64,000 nucleotides of DNA from Cepaea nemoralis (Eukaryota > Mollusca > Gastropoda > Stylommatophora > Helicidae), in NCBI GenBank assembly GCA_014155875.1, contig JACEFZ010013235.1, positions 310,001 through 374,000 of the forward strand. Reading direction: 5' to 3'. The stretch's first letter is position 1. Each line of letters starts with the position of its first letter. This document shows, in pieces, positions 42,470 through 53,030 of the stretch. The notes beneath the pieces are model-generated. The model saw only the letters and a program-made list of their open reading frames with translations. It searched no databases and was not told where the DNA came from. A program made the position numbers and the translations under genes.

Positions 42470-42710
42470 TTTTTCACATATTCTTTTTACAGGACATAGC
42501 TGTCAACATCAGCATTTTACTGCTGTTGTTGATGTCTTGGCAAGTTTACGTTCAGTAGTTTTCCATTCATTGCTTTCTGAATGACGGGCTCCCATATCAA
42601 CTCGTTAAAACTGTAGGGTTTTCTGCCAAATCGGTCGCTACTGTGTTTCGAATGTGTGAAAGCCGGATTACGAATAGCGTCCCTAAGGCCTTTGACACGG
42701 AGACCGGCAG
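42470..42710 (-). mobile_element. SINE-A copy
   Basis: TTTTTACAGGACATAGCTGT, GTTTACGTTCAGTAGTTTTC, CTTTCTGAATGACGGGCTCC, inverse B box GTGTTTCGAATGTG and head GACACGGAGACCGGC. Flanking AGAAAAA-type words may be its target duplication but are low in information. Confidence 0.86.
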
Positions 42711-43039
42711 AAAAATGTTACAAACTGATAATCAAGTCTATATAGGGAGGGGGGGGGGGGTGTCATGACACGCATGGAAAGTGTCGACTGGAAACCAGGA
42801 TGGACAAAGAAAAGATGCACTTTTAATATGTGCATTGGTACAGCTGCATAAATCTAGAAGATAGCAAAACGTAAACACAGGTCTTAGCAGGCACAGCAGG
42901 TAATGGCAACACTTTACAAAGACAGACGGTAGTTTCAACAACATTACGTTTTATATGCACTAAAAATATGTCAGCTACGTTTCTGTATTGCCTCGGTGTC
43001 TGTGGTTTAGGTTGTAGTAAACGCACTCCCAGAATTATG

Positions 43040-43230
43040 ATATAACGAAGTTCCAGGTCAGCCGCAGGTCGTTTGGAAGCAGATCCCGCTTTGCGATGAT
43101 TTTCACAGTGTTTTGAGAGTGCAGTTTAGAAAGCAATGGCGAACTATGAACGTGAAACTGTCCAGAAAGACGCAAATGACCAATAATCGCTGGGGTTGAC
43201 TGCAAAGTCATGTAAAGGAAAGGCAACTAA
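43040..43230 (+). mobile_element. SINE-A copy, diverged
   Basis: GGAAGCAGATCCCGCTTTGC, TTTAGAAAGCAATGGCGAAC, GCTGGGGTTGACTGCAAAG, TGTAAAGGAAAGGCAACTAA. The head is mostly unrecognisable. Confidence 0.78.
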
Positions 43231-43434
43231 CTGTAACCTGTATATTACTTTTGACGTGAATTATAAATCTGGACACGTGTCTATATTGTATTATTTTGTT
43301 TGTGTGTTTGTTTGTTATCACTGCGTCATTAGTACCATTGCGGGCCATTTATGTCAACTCAAAATGTTCTTGTGGTGTCACTAGAGTACAGCTTATGTCT
43401 GTAATACATTTTATGCTAACAGCTTTTTGAAACG

Positions 43435-43985
43435 TGAGAGTGAATGTTGTACAAGCGTGAGAGTTAATGATGTACAAGTGTGAGAGTGAATGTTGTACAA
43501 GTGTTAGAGTGAATGTTGTACAAGTGTGAGAGTGAATGTTGTACAAATTTGACAGTTAATGTTGTACAAGTGTGAGAGTGAATGCTGTACTAGTGTGAGA
43601 ATTAATGTTGTACAAGTGTGAGAGTTAATGTTGTACAAGTGTAAGAGTGAATGTTGTACAAGTGTGAGAGTGAATGCTGTACACGTGTGAGAGTCAATGT
43701 TGTACAAGTGTGAGAGTGAATGTTGTACAAGTGTGAAAGTCAATGTTGTACAAATGTGAGAGTTAATGTTGTACAAGTGTGACAGTTAATGTTGTACAAG
43801 TGTGACAGTTAATGTTGTACAAGTGTGACAGTTAATGTTGTACAAGTGTGACAGTTAATGTTGTACAAGTGTGAGAGTTAATGTTGTACAAGTGTGAGAG
43901 TGAATGTTGTACAAGTGTGAGAGTGAGTGTTGTACAAGTGTTAGAGTGAATGATGTACAAATGTAAGAATTTATGCTGTACAGTT
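43435..43985. repeat. 23-bp minisatellite, about 23 copies
   Basis: Unit GTTGTACAAGTGTGAGAGTT AAT with alternation of GTTAAT and GTGAAT variants and a run of TGACAGTT variants at 43770-43860. Confidence 0.96.
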
Positions 43986-44136
43986 AGCTGAAACATAAGA
44001 TAGCAGGCAGGAAGTTTGTGTCTTGACCTGTGAGATGCCTGTGTGATAACAGCAAAGACTGGAACACTTGTGAGCGCCCACGACGCATTCACGAGCAGCA
44101 CCGCGGATATGCCGCATTCCCCGATTCGCGCGGGGT

Positions 44137-44205
44137 GATACTGGCGTAGTGGTTAGTGTGCTGGCTTACTATTACAGTAGATACGGGTTCAATAAATTTC
44201 TGGTT
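44137..44205 (+). mobile_element. tRNA-like SINE head
   Basis: A box TGGCGTAGTGGTTAGTGTG and B box GGGTTCAATAAATT at tRNA-like spacing, akin to the head at 3697. No mature tRNA fold is evident. Confidence 0.5.
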
Positions 44206-44519
44206 GTGAATTTGTTGTTTCCCCATTAGCTGTACGACTATGACGTGGCTACGGTCTCTTCAAATGGGTGCTATAGAAATGTTTCCATGAGAAAGTCGAG
44301 TTAGGGAGATGGTCACCGCATTTCATAACACTGACCTAGTGTATGTCCAAACCACCTGAAGGGGTATAAAACAGTCCTTTACTTTGCTAGTGTATGGTGC
44401 ATGACTAACACTTCACACTGCTTCTGCGGCATCAACAATGAGATGGCCAGTGTCCTTACCTTTTGCCCCAAGGCACCACCCCGCGTCCCTGCCCCACCTA
44501 TCCTTTCATCTGAAACTGC

Positions 44520-44655
44520 GCGAATTCGGATTTTTATTTTACATTGACGTAGGCTCTCGGGTCGACTCTGCCTAAAATACGTACCACGAGTGTCGTGGGA
44601 AGTAAATGCGGTCGGTGTGATACTAACCACATCACCCAAGGAGTGCCGTGGTGGG
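44520..44655 (+). mobile_element. SINE-B fragment, forward
   Basis: GGCTCTCGGGTCGACTCTGC, CTAAAATACGTACCACGAG, GGGAAGTAAATGCGGTCGG, GTGATACTAACCACATCACC. Confidence 0.7.
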
Positions 44656-44734
44656 AACGACGTTCTGCGGGTGATCTGCTACACAAACTTGGTTAGTTCC
44701 TCTACCGCTGCTGTAACAGATACAGGACCCAATT

Positions 44735-44880
44735 TCCAAGCACACTGGAGATCAGATGCTAGACCCATATTATTCACTTTCAGAGAATGGATCGCACCCC
44801 CGCGTGACCTCCCTGCCACTGTCTGGTTCATATTTTACAAGCCTGGATCAACCCCGAAGCCACGTAAACACTTCAAAATC
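44735..44880 (-). mobile_element. SINE-B fragment, reverse
   Basis: ATGCTAGACCCATATTATTC, GACCTCCCTGCCACTGTCTG, CAAGCCTGGATCAACCC. Together with the preceding forward copy it makes an inverted pair with an 80-bp gap. Confidence 0.6.
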
Positions 44881-45264
44881 CCAATTTAACCCAGGACCCG
44901 TAGGTTGGTATGCGAATGCAGGCGCGACAGTATCTCCCCAATTGATATTTCTTTGTAATACGTGTACAACATTAGAACCGACCAATCATTTCTCTTCTTT
45001 AAATGTTCGTGAATATACTTCACCACGGAAACTCCCTCGTGAATATACTGGACACAGCATTACGGTCCGGTGTGTTTGTATGTTTGTTATTTGACCTATG
45101 TTGGTTTAATATAAAATTCTGAGACCTATAGTGCTAATTCAATGGTTTGGTACGAATCCTGTCCGTATTCCATAGTTGTAGGTTCATGTGTGTGATAGAC
45201 CTGGCTAATGAAGACATCTTTTTTGGGTTACCTAGCTAGGCATGCGTCGAGGTAAACTTGTTCC
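44881..45264. other. No recognised feature
   Basis: A short direct echo, GTGAATATACT, occurs at 45009 and 45041. Otherwise nothing. Confidence 0.35.
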
Positions 45265-45330
45265 TACAGCGAGAAGCCGTCGTCATTTGGAGGTGACAGG
45301 TTCGAATCCCGGTCGATAATTATAGCTTTT
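45265..45330 (+). mobile_element. tRNA-like B box, SINE remnant
   Basis: GGAGGTGACAGGTTCGAATCCCGG is a consensus B box. The upstream part does not form a clear A box, so a decayed SINE is more likely than a tRNA gene. Confidence 0.35.
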
Positions 45331-45424
45331 AATTTGTACGTTGTTTATTACGTCCTCTGGTCTCTGCTTCCTTCTTCTCCTTCTATGAGCGCCAAACAAT
45401 ATATCGTGTTTATTTATGAACTCT

Positions 45425-45512
45425 CTTAGTGTAAAGTTAGTCCCGCGGATTCAGCTGCACTTGGGTTGTAAAGTTAGTCCCGCGGATTAAGCTACAGTTA
45501 GGTTGTGAACTG
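45425..45512. repeat. 43-bp tandem duplication
   Basis: GTAAAGTTAGTCCCGCGGAT T(C/A)AGCT occurs at 45432 and 45469 with similar following bases. Confidence 0.85.
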
Positions 45513-45559
45513 TTATGCTTTTACATTCTCTAAGCCATAACATAATATGACTGGACCTT

Positions 45560-45850
45560 GCCATCTTGACAGACTATAGTTTGTTGCACTGTGCTTCAAA
45601 ACAGACATTACACCGCTCCATAACACACAGTTTGGGCTGAATTTTAGAGACCGTGTGTTGCCCATGCAGCATGATCCCTCTCTCGGCCTGCCTAGTTTAC
45701 TCCACAGGATAGGTTACACAATACGCCTGGAACAAGACAAGCTACAGAAGTTGCTGGGTCAGCAAAGCAATGCTCTAACTGTCCGCCTGTCGGAGCTTCG
45801 ATCGTAGACCAGTTGCTGGCCAATGGTTAGGACCTGGTCTGCCCTGTCAT
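45560..45850 (-). repeat. Dispersed repeat family E, copy 2
   Basis: TCTTGACAGACTATAGTTTG, CCCATGCAGCATGATCCC TC, GGCCTGCCTAGTTTACTCCA, CGCCTGGAACAAGACAAGCT follow the inverse order of copy 1 at 10125. Confidence 0.75.
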
Positions 45851-45984
45851 GACAGGGAAGGGAGTGGTAGGGCAGTAGCTTATTCCCCGCCGTGTTGATT
45901 TTATTCGCATACAATTCTAAAATGATCTAATATCCTTGTATAAGGCTTTGTTATTCCCCATTGCGACGGTACTTCGTTACCGTG

Positions 45985-46200
45985 TCGGCAGGGAGCTCTC
46001 TACACATACCTGACTCCGGAAGATGCAAGTCCTTGTCGGGGTTCAAACGACATGGACGCTAATGTATCGAACTAAGAGTTAAAACTTAGTCTTTCGTAAG
46101 ATTCTTCAACTAGTCAAAAATCAAGCAACCAATCAAACAACCAAGCAACCAGCTAACTAATCAAGCAACCAGCCAACCAGCCCACCAACAAGACTGAGTT
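45985..46200 (+). repeat. Dispersed family K, copy 3 (3' part with tail)
   Basis: GAGCTCTCTACACATACCTG, ACTCCGGAAGATGCAAG, then AACTTAGT and an irregular CAACCAATCAAACAACCAAG tail, paralleling 13445-13740. Confidence 0.6.
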
Positions 46201-46589
46201 GACCCCATAGCGGTGCTGATCTTAAGAAAATAATCCCGTCACTGCTTTAAACTGAACCTGTACCGCTGCCTTCGCTGCCTTCTAAGAAAGAGCAGTAACT
46301 ATTACGACACAGGTTTTATCGTCGCAGTAGTTCTAGATAATTAACTAATTAATGGCAAACCCGCCGGAGTAATTAGCGTTATGCGTAATGGAGCCCTGCC
46401 CCCGCTGGGTCGTGGTGTATAATATAAACTGTGTACATCTGTGTGTTACCACAGCAAAGGCGAAGCGTATAAACATTACATTGTGTCACGTTGCATTGAG
46501 ATAAGAAATGTTGTTTTGCACTTTGTTTTTGCGCTGAACTTTGCTTGTTTTTCAATTTCCTTTTGTGTTGTTGATACTGCCTTCATATG
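46201..46589. other. No recognised feature
   Basis: No family match or open frame of note. Confidence 0.35.
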
Positions 46590-47065
46590 GGATCACAATC
46601 AACCTCATAAAGGATCACAACCTACCTTTGCATGAGATCACAACTAACCTTAAACAGGATCACAACCAACTTTGAATATGATCACAGTCAACCTATGTAT
46701 CGGGTCACAACCAACCTCATATAGGATCACAGCCTACCCGTGTATGGGTTCACAGTCTACCCTTTTATGGGTTCACAGCCAACCCTTGTATGGGATCACA
46801 ACCAATCTTAAACAGGATCACAACCAACTTTGAATATGACCACAATCAACCTTTATATAGGGTCACAACCAACCTCATATAGGATCACAGCCTACCCTTG
46901 TATGGGTTCACAGCCTACCCTTGTATGGGTTCACAGCCTACCTTTGTATGGGTTCACAGCCTACCCTTGTATGGGTTCACAGCCTACCCTTGTATGGGTT
47001 CACAGCCTACCCTTGTATGGGTTCACAGCCTACCCTTGAATGAGTTCACAGCCTAACTTATATGG
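46590..47065. repeat. 23-bp minisatellite
   Basis: Unit GGGTTCACAGCCTACCCTTG TAT; the right half (46885-47040) is nearly perfect, the left half diverged to GGATCACAACCAACCTTNNA variants. Confidence 0.95.
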
Positions 47066-47480
47066 CAGCACAACCTAACCTTTCATTAGATCACAATCAA
47101 CATTTTATGGGATGATAGTCAACATTTTTATGAGATTACAACAAACCTTTTATGGGACTACAACAAACATTTTATTTGATTACAACAACTTTTTATGGGG
47201 CTACAACAAATCTTTTATGGGATTACAACCAACCTTTTATGGGACTACAACCAACCTTTTATGGGACTTCAACACATCTTTTATGTAACTACAACAAACC
47301 TTTTATGGGACTACAACAAACCTTTTATGTGATTACAACAACTTTTTATGGGAACTACAACAAACCTTTTATGGGACTACAACCAATCTTTTATGGGACT
47401 ACAACCAATCTTTTATGGCAATACAACACACCTTACACAGAATCACAAACTGCCCTTACATAGGTTCACCGTCTACACCT
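47066..47480. repeat. 22-bp minisatellite, related to the preceding array
   Basis: Unit GGGACTACAACAAACCTTTT AT. It grades from the 23-bp array, with which it shares the (A)CAACNAACCTT core, so the two are diverged parts of one satellite. Confidence 0.93.
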
Positions 47481-47499
47481 GCTTATGTTTTATTATGTA

Positions 47500-47710
47500 A
47501 CAAAATTCCCAGCCGGCCCGGATTCGAATACAGGTCGCCGTGGGTATATTCTTTCACTGACCGGTTCTCCCGTATCGACGTTGCGTTAAATGGAAACCAG
47601 AAATGTTCTGGGAAGTAGAGACGGATGGGGTGATTGTTAACCCCATCAGCCACCAAGTGCCGAGTAGTATAAAAATATGGGCCCAGCACATTATATCCCA
47701 TTCGCCCCAC
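47500..47710 (+). mobile_element. SINE-B copy, forward
   Basis: B box GATTCGAATACAGG near 47521, GTTCTGGGAAGTAGAGACGG, GGTGATTGTTAACCCCATCA, GCCACCAAGTGCCGAGTAG, ATATGGGCCCAGCACATTAT, CATTCGCCCCACGGCGTG. Confidence 0.82.
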
Positions 47711-47884
47711 GGCGTGGACAGGGATCCATTAATTGTTTATGTAACATTAGTGACTATCAGACTCAACAATAAGAAATCTACATCATCCTCTCCCCCAGTT
47801 CTGCGACACTGATTGACACGTAAAAGACTGGTTGTTATAAGAACTTTAATTGGTCAGGCAATATTACCGTTTTGAAGAATGAAA

Positions 47885-48492
47885 CCTCCCGTGTGTTGCC
47901 GGGGCCCATAAGGGAAGCAAAGAATAGCAACACTGTGGCCTACCACGCATGTCGTAAGAGGCGACTAAGGTGGCTTGATGGTTCCGTCGCCCTGCTACTG
48001 AGTGAGTGCATGGCGCGACACTGTGAGCTGTGAGTTTCGTGTGAAATGCTTCTGAATCTGCCTGAGGTTTTTTGGAACGTGACTGCATGTTCAGAGTGGT
48101 GGCAGCTGACTATGTCCCAGAGTTGACCGGTTTTTGCCTTATGAAGAAATGCGTGGCTGCTGGGCTTCTGGTTGACTGCCACTGCCATCGACAATGAACT
48201 ATATTTTTTTGTACTGTGTGGGTGAACATCTAGGAAACATCCAGACTGTCGATTCCATCAGAGATGAACTGGATGTTTCATGGGGGACTATTGTGTTGAC
48301 ATTTTGGCGGCGGCATTATGCACAGTGTATCTGTGCGGGCTGTTGTTTGTAGAGACTCCTGTCTTTTCCACTTTTCACATTGGGCAGTGGAAGGCATTTT
48401 GTGTGATATTCACTGGCACAGGAACGGAGCAAAATGGGGACGACCCGTTGCTGTGAGGTTGGAACCGCGACTAACTAACTAACTAACTAACT
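47885..48492 (+). mobile_element. Retroposon family G, 608-bp copy with (CTAA)n tail
   Basis: The 3' 140 bp equals the piece at 4326-4467, ending in CTAACTAACTAACTAACTA. A candidate target duplication AGAATGAAA is at 47876-47884 and again from 48493. Inside, GCATGTCGTAAGAGGCGACT AAGG matches the inverse of 26003-26030. No frame with recognisable domains. It could be a truncated LINE 3' UTR or an independent SINE. Confidence 0.65.
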
Positions 48493-48505
48493 AGAATGAA
48501 ATAGC

Positions 48506-48934
48506 TCTCGTCGCTTCAGAGGTCACAGATCGTGAGAATTGTATGGATATTTTGCCCTGGCCTTGCGGTGTACGAGGGAATGAACAGGCTGATAGGCTAG
48601 CAGGGAATGCAACTATTGGTGGAATTTTTGCCTGTGGACGGGGGGGGGGGGGGGGGGAGGGGGGGGGGGGGGGTCGTGCGCTTGTGGGACCAGGTGGAGA
48701 AGGCGGAGGAACAGATTGAGAACCCATATGTGGAAAGAATGAGATTGCGGGTGGTCGGCAGGGGTTCTGGAAGAATCTCAAAACTGAGAGGGAAGACCAG
48801 GAGAACTTTTAATCAGATAGCGGTGGGAACGATTAGTATTGTGACTCTTCGCTGGCTGTTGAACGAGGGGACGGAGCACGTATGGGGATGTCCTGAGTGC
48901 AGTGATGTCGGTTCTTAACTCAACTCAACTCAAC
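48506..48934 (+). mobile_element. 5'-truncated LINE (RNase H end) with 13-bp target duplication
   Basis: Identical AGAATGAAATAGC flanks at 48493-48505 and 48935-48947. The sequence reads WIFCPGLAVYEGMNRLI, the degraded end of a LINE RNase H. A G homopolymer (48639-48673) follows, then RMRLRVVGRGSGRISKLRG, TRRTFNQIAVG and TLRWLLNEGTEHVWGCPEC. The tail is (CAACT)n. An RNase H domain points to the I/Jockey-like LINE group. Only the last 430 bp integrated. Confidence 0.85.
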
Positions 48935-48947
48935 AGAATGAAATAGC

Positions 48948-49204
48948 ACGGATGACTGTTTTGTAAAGACAAAGTCACGAAAGAAATGGGCTTCCCGTTA
49001 CACAGAATACGTTTCATAAAAACACTGAACAGTAAAGAATATGTCGGCGTGAGATTTTTTGATGATACAACAGACTGGTTTGATGTAGAACAGGGAGTCA
49101 GGCAAGGTGGCATTTTATCCCTGAATCTGTTTAACCTATACACTGAAAATATAAGGGATATTGGGGAAAATGTATTCACACGAAACAATGTGATCCCTTT
49201 GTAA
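48948..49204 (+). pseudogene. RTE-like LINE RT fragment
   Basis: Reads TTDWFDVEQGVRQGGILSL and NLFNLYTENI, corresponding to the RT block QGVRQGCVLSPYLFNLY of the LINE at 15462. The catalytic YADD is not present downstream; the fragment ends near 49200. Confidence 0.75.
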
Positions 49205-49429
49205 TAGAGGGAATATAAATACTGTATCTTAACTTTGATACGCAGGTGAAACTTAACCACACATGATGACTGACAGCTACTTGAATGAAAAAGAAAATTA
49301 TTCAGTGCTAGCACGGATCAAGAAGCTTTACCATTATTTTCTCCATCACACATTTGTAAAATGACTAAGACAAGCGCAGGACCCTTCTTCACTCTTCACA
49401 CCATGAGGTCTTCACACCATGAGGTCTTC

Positions 49430-49745
49430 ACACCATGCAGTACTTGATGTTTAGGCCAGTCGTCGTTGACACCTTGCAGTCTTGACAGACCAAAGTATGT
49501 GAGTTGGAATGTGGCCAATATTCCATCACAATGTCTGGGCAGAGCTTCAGAGGAACATGTGGCGCCCAAACGACATGACCTCTCTCTCGGCCTAACCTTG
49601 TGTTGTCCAGAGGAATGGGTAACCAATACGTCTGGCACAAGGTAGGCTGCAGACGCTGGCGGCACAGCGTCGAATCCTCCGAGACCTCGCCACCACGAAC
49701 AGGTGGCGAGAGATGGCCAACTTAGGTCAGTGGACACTCATGGAT
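49430..49745 (-). repeat. Dispersed repeat family E, copy 3
   Basis: CTTGACAGACCAAAGTATGT, CATGACCTCTCTCTCGGCCT, TTGTCCAGAGGAATGGGTAA, ACAAGGTAGGCTGCAGACG parallel copy 2 with considerable divergence. Confidence 0.68.
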
Positions 49746-49754
49746 AATACGGCT

Positions 49755-49925
49755 AATATGACGTCAACAGCCGTTACTTCACACGGAATGTCCTAGTGCC
49801 CATTCAGGGTTCCTCGACTGGGAAGCCAGGTCAATGAAAAAACTCCACACCTCAAAGAGGCTACGACTACATGACTACTGGACCAGCGGGCAAGCGTGCT
49901 AGCACTTACCCACATCCGTTCCCTG
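49755..49925 (-). mobile_element. SINE-B fragment
   Basis: ACGTCAACAGCCGTTACTTC, CACGGAATGTCCTAGTGCCC, TCGACTGGGAAGCCAGGTCA, then an inverse head near GGGCAAGCGTGCTAGCAC. Confidence 0.6.
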
Positions 49926-50094
49926 TGAAAAATTTGCATGATTACATTTGTGCTGTTTAGCAATGCAGACTCCGTCTTTACGAATATTTCTTCTTGCCAG
50001 TTTCTTCACAATTTTGAATCTATTTTTTGCAATTTCGCCATGCATATATTTATTTCATTGTTTTCTCATGTACCATTTCTGTATCTTGTTGCAG

Positions 50095-51542
50095 GTTCAT
50101 CCCTTGAACTTGCGCCCTCCCTTCTAAATCTCTACGACCATACGATTGCAACTGGTGCGGGGGATAAAGATACACGTGACGAACACATCAATGACAAGCC
50201 AGTGTCTAAAACTGTCTCACCACCCTCTCAGCCTGACCAGGACAGCTTCGACGAGGTGCAGTTACGTAGTGAAAGGTTCCATTTGCCAAAATTCCCTGTT
50301 GAACGCCCAGTGTCTATGATGGACCCTGAACTAACCACCCAAAAAGGCATTATGGCCCTGGCTGATAACAAGAAGAGGCCATTAAGCATAAGTTCTGTCT
50401 CTTCGACATCCATAACGTCTTCACCGCGTCTTCGAAAGAAAAGGGCAAATCCATTAAGTGTTGATAGTACTGGCATCATGAAGATAGACAGACAGGACTC
50501 AGACAGCACACTGATTCCTGATTGCAGACCTGACTCCCGGGTCATGACGTCGTCGGAGTCCAGACAGAGTGTAGATAGTGGTTGTGTGGACGGCGAGAAG
50601 AATGGCGATAGATACACGGACAGCGTCAGCGTCACGTCCTCAGAGACTGGCAGTTGTAAAGACGAAACGGATAACTCTACAAAAGATTCCTCTGTTATGT
50701 CGTCACCTCATGTAAATAAACATAATTCGAGTCAGCTGGTACGCCAAACACGTGGATCGGACGTGTGCTGTCCTTTACCCTCGTCGCCAGCCAAAGCCAA
50801 TAAAAGTGACAGTATTTCTACAGTAGGTATCCCAAGCACTGAGGCGTTGAGTCCAAAGAGGCACGCAAGGTACATTACCTCTCTCGACCCAACAAACAAA
50901 CCAAATTCCCCTTTGGAACTTCACTCTTTTGATATTAATTTACCACGAACAGAACCAAGTCCAAGTGACAGTCCTAAAAATGCATGCAGTTCTCCAAGTT
51001 TTTTATCTCGTCAAGAAGCTAGAACAGCGTTTTTCTCCAACTATCAGGATTACACTAGGCAGTCACTTTCGCTTCCTGTTTCCGTAACAGAAGAAAAGAG
51101 CGAAGTTTCATCTAGTCCACAAGCAACATCACCCAAAAATGCTACTAGAGTTCGGCAACCACCTTCACAAGCAACATCACCGGCAGCAGCAACAGATACA
51201 AATAACCACCAAGCTGGTTCATTCCATAAAAACCCATCATCGCCTACCTCACCGATGTTAAGGTCTGAATTTCGCCGAGATCGTTCATCTCAACTTTCGC
51301 CCACCTCAGAGAAGGCATCTCGGCGGTCAGAACGCCATGGTTCTGTTTCTAAGCACGAGCGTCAGTCTACCATCTCTCCCAGGTCTGGGTTCTCTAAGGT
51401 CTCAAAGAAGAAAGACTCCCATGCTCCATCGGAGCTTGGAAGTAAATCTACACCAGTTTACGTCAGTTACGTTTCTAGAGTGGTCACGGAGATTATCGAA
51501 TCAGAAAGAATATACATTGCCAGCTTAAAGGATATCATTCAC
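50095..51542 (+). CDS. Internal exon of a PLEKHG-like RhoGEF gene (N-terminal disordered region and start of DH domain)
   Basis: The exon is bounded by a good acceptor (TTCTGTATCTTGTTGCAG|GTTC at 50094/50095) and a good donor (CAC|GTGAGT at 51542/51543). It starts with the second base of a codon and ends on a codon boundary, giving 482 full codons plus a split first codon. Most of the protein is low-complexity, rich in Ser, Pro, Lys and Arg, with many SP/TP and RxxS sites, suggesting a disordered, phosphorylated regulatory region. The last residues, YVSRVVTEIIESERIYIASL followed by KDII, match the first helix of a Dbl-homology domain. In the PLEKHG family (PLEKHG1/2/3-like) a long disordered segment likewise precedes DH-PH. 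DH domains exchange nucleotide on Rho GTPases at membranes and actin structures. No more of the DH domain is visible; later exons lie beyond the window or were missed. The frame is open without repeats, unlike everything nearby. Upstream exon candidate: 36878-36935. Confidence 0.85.
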
Positions 51543-52356
51543 GTGAGTATGTTTTGTGTTGTGTTGATGTCGTCATGAAGATTAATCAATTTCAGGTGAA
51601 CCAGTCGGTAGATTACTAGTGTTGAAGGGGTCTGATCATCCTCTACTTATTTCATTCGCTTGATATTGATTGTCTGTTTCTGCAATGTTCTTTCACTGCC
51701 TTTTTTAAAGTTCAGCTAGTGATGCATAAAGCTTATGGTTCCACTGTTGTTTGTCTAGGCCAGAAGAATTACACAAACATGCCTTATTCGAGGCAGTCTT
51801 GGAGTATGTGATCTGCTGTCTACGGCCCACGGCTGATTTGCCAATCTTAAATTGTGTGTGTGGTGGGGGGGGGGGGTGTGTGTGTGAGAGAGAGAGAGAA
51901 AGAGAGAGAGAGAAAGAGAGAGAGAGATCGGCTGTGTTCTGTTCTGACGCACAGAGCAAGTATTTGTTCTGGTTGGTCCATAAAAATGGCAATTGTCTTG
52001 TGCTGGTGTTGGTGTCTTCTGTTTGATTTGATTATTCTTTTCTTTTGATACTGTGTGACTGATACGTCAGGTTACTCTCTTGTACCTCCCTTAGCTAGTT
52101 GATCAATTCTTTCGCATCCAGGCATATCAAAGTGAGATGTATCGACTTCATGATGACCATACGCTATCTGCCTAGTTCAGAAAAGAGTGTCCGTAGTACT
52201 GGAAATTTCCCAGACAGGAGAGCCTCAAGTACTGATTTTGCATCTGTCAGTGGCACCACAGGCTGTGTACCGTGATTGATATTCAGTCATTTCTCTGCTG
52301 CTGTCTTGATTGCTGGATTTCTGCATTATAGTCATGCCAGTGTTTTCCTGTTGGTT
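51543..52356 (+). other. Intron sequence with G run and (GA)n tract
   Basis: Follows the GTGAGT donor. Contains TGTGTGGTGGGGGG at 51855-51875 and imperfect GA at 51884-51928. No exon with a DH continuation was recognised. Confidence 0.6.
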
Positions 52357-52990
52357 CTATGGCTTGTAGACCTTGCCTGTAGACCGACCTAACCTGTAGA
52401 CCGACCTAACCTGTAGGCCTGCCTGCATGTAGACCTGCCTGTAGGCCTCCTTGTCTGTAGACCTGCCTGCCTGTAGACCTGCATACCTGTAGTCCGGCCT
52501 GTCTGTAGACCTGCATGCCTGTAGTCCGGTCTGTCTGTAAACCTGCATGCCTGTAGACCTGCATGCCTATAGATCTGCCTGCCTGTAGACCTGCCTGTCC
52601 TGTATTTCCCCTTCCAGTAAATTACTGTTACTTTCCCATCCTACAGTTGCGCCTGTAGACCTCCTTGCCTATAGACTGGCCTGCCTGTAGACCTGCCTGC
52701 CTGTAGACCGGCCTGTCTGTAGACCTCCTTGCCTGTAGACCGGCCTGCCTGTAGACCTGCCTGCCTATACATCTGCCTGCCTGTAGACCTGCCTGTCCTG
52801 TATTTCAACTTCCAGTAAATTACTGTTACTTTCCCATCCTACAGTTGCGCCTGTAGACCTCCTTGCCTATAGACCGGCCTGCCTGTAGACCTGCCTGCCT
52901 GTAGACCGGCCTGTCTGTAGACCTCCTTGCCTGTAGACCTGCCTGCCTATAGACCGGCCTGTCTGTAGTCCAGTCCGGCCTGTCCTATAT
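52357..52990. repeat. 16-bp minisatellite with a higher-order duplication
   Basis: Unit near CTGTAGACCTGCCTGC. A longer segment, CCTGTCCTGTATTTC through TTCCAGTAAATTACTGTTAC and CATCCTACAGTTGCGCC, appears at about 52586-52655 and 52790-52857, so a block of roughly 200 bp was duplicated as a whole. Confidence 0.93.
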
Positions 52991-53030
52991 TTCCAGCCAC
53001 GATCTCCGCTGCAGTCGTACATGCTGCATT

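Noticed and set aside
46590..47480. Regularly spaced 22-23 bp repeats suggesting CRISPR
   Set aside because: The repeats are directly adjacent with no unique spacers, and the context is eukaryotic.
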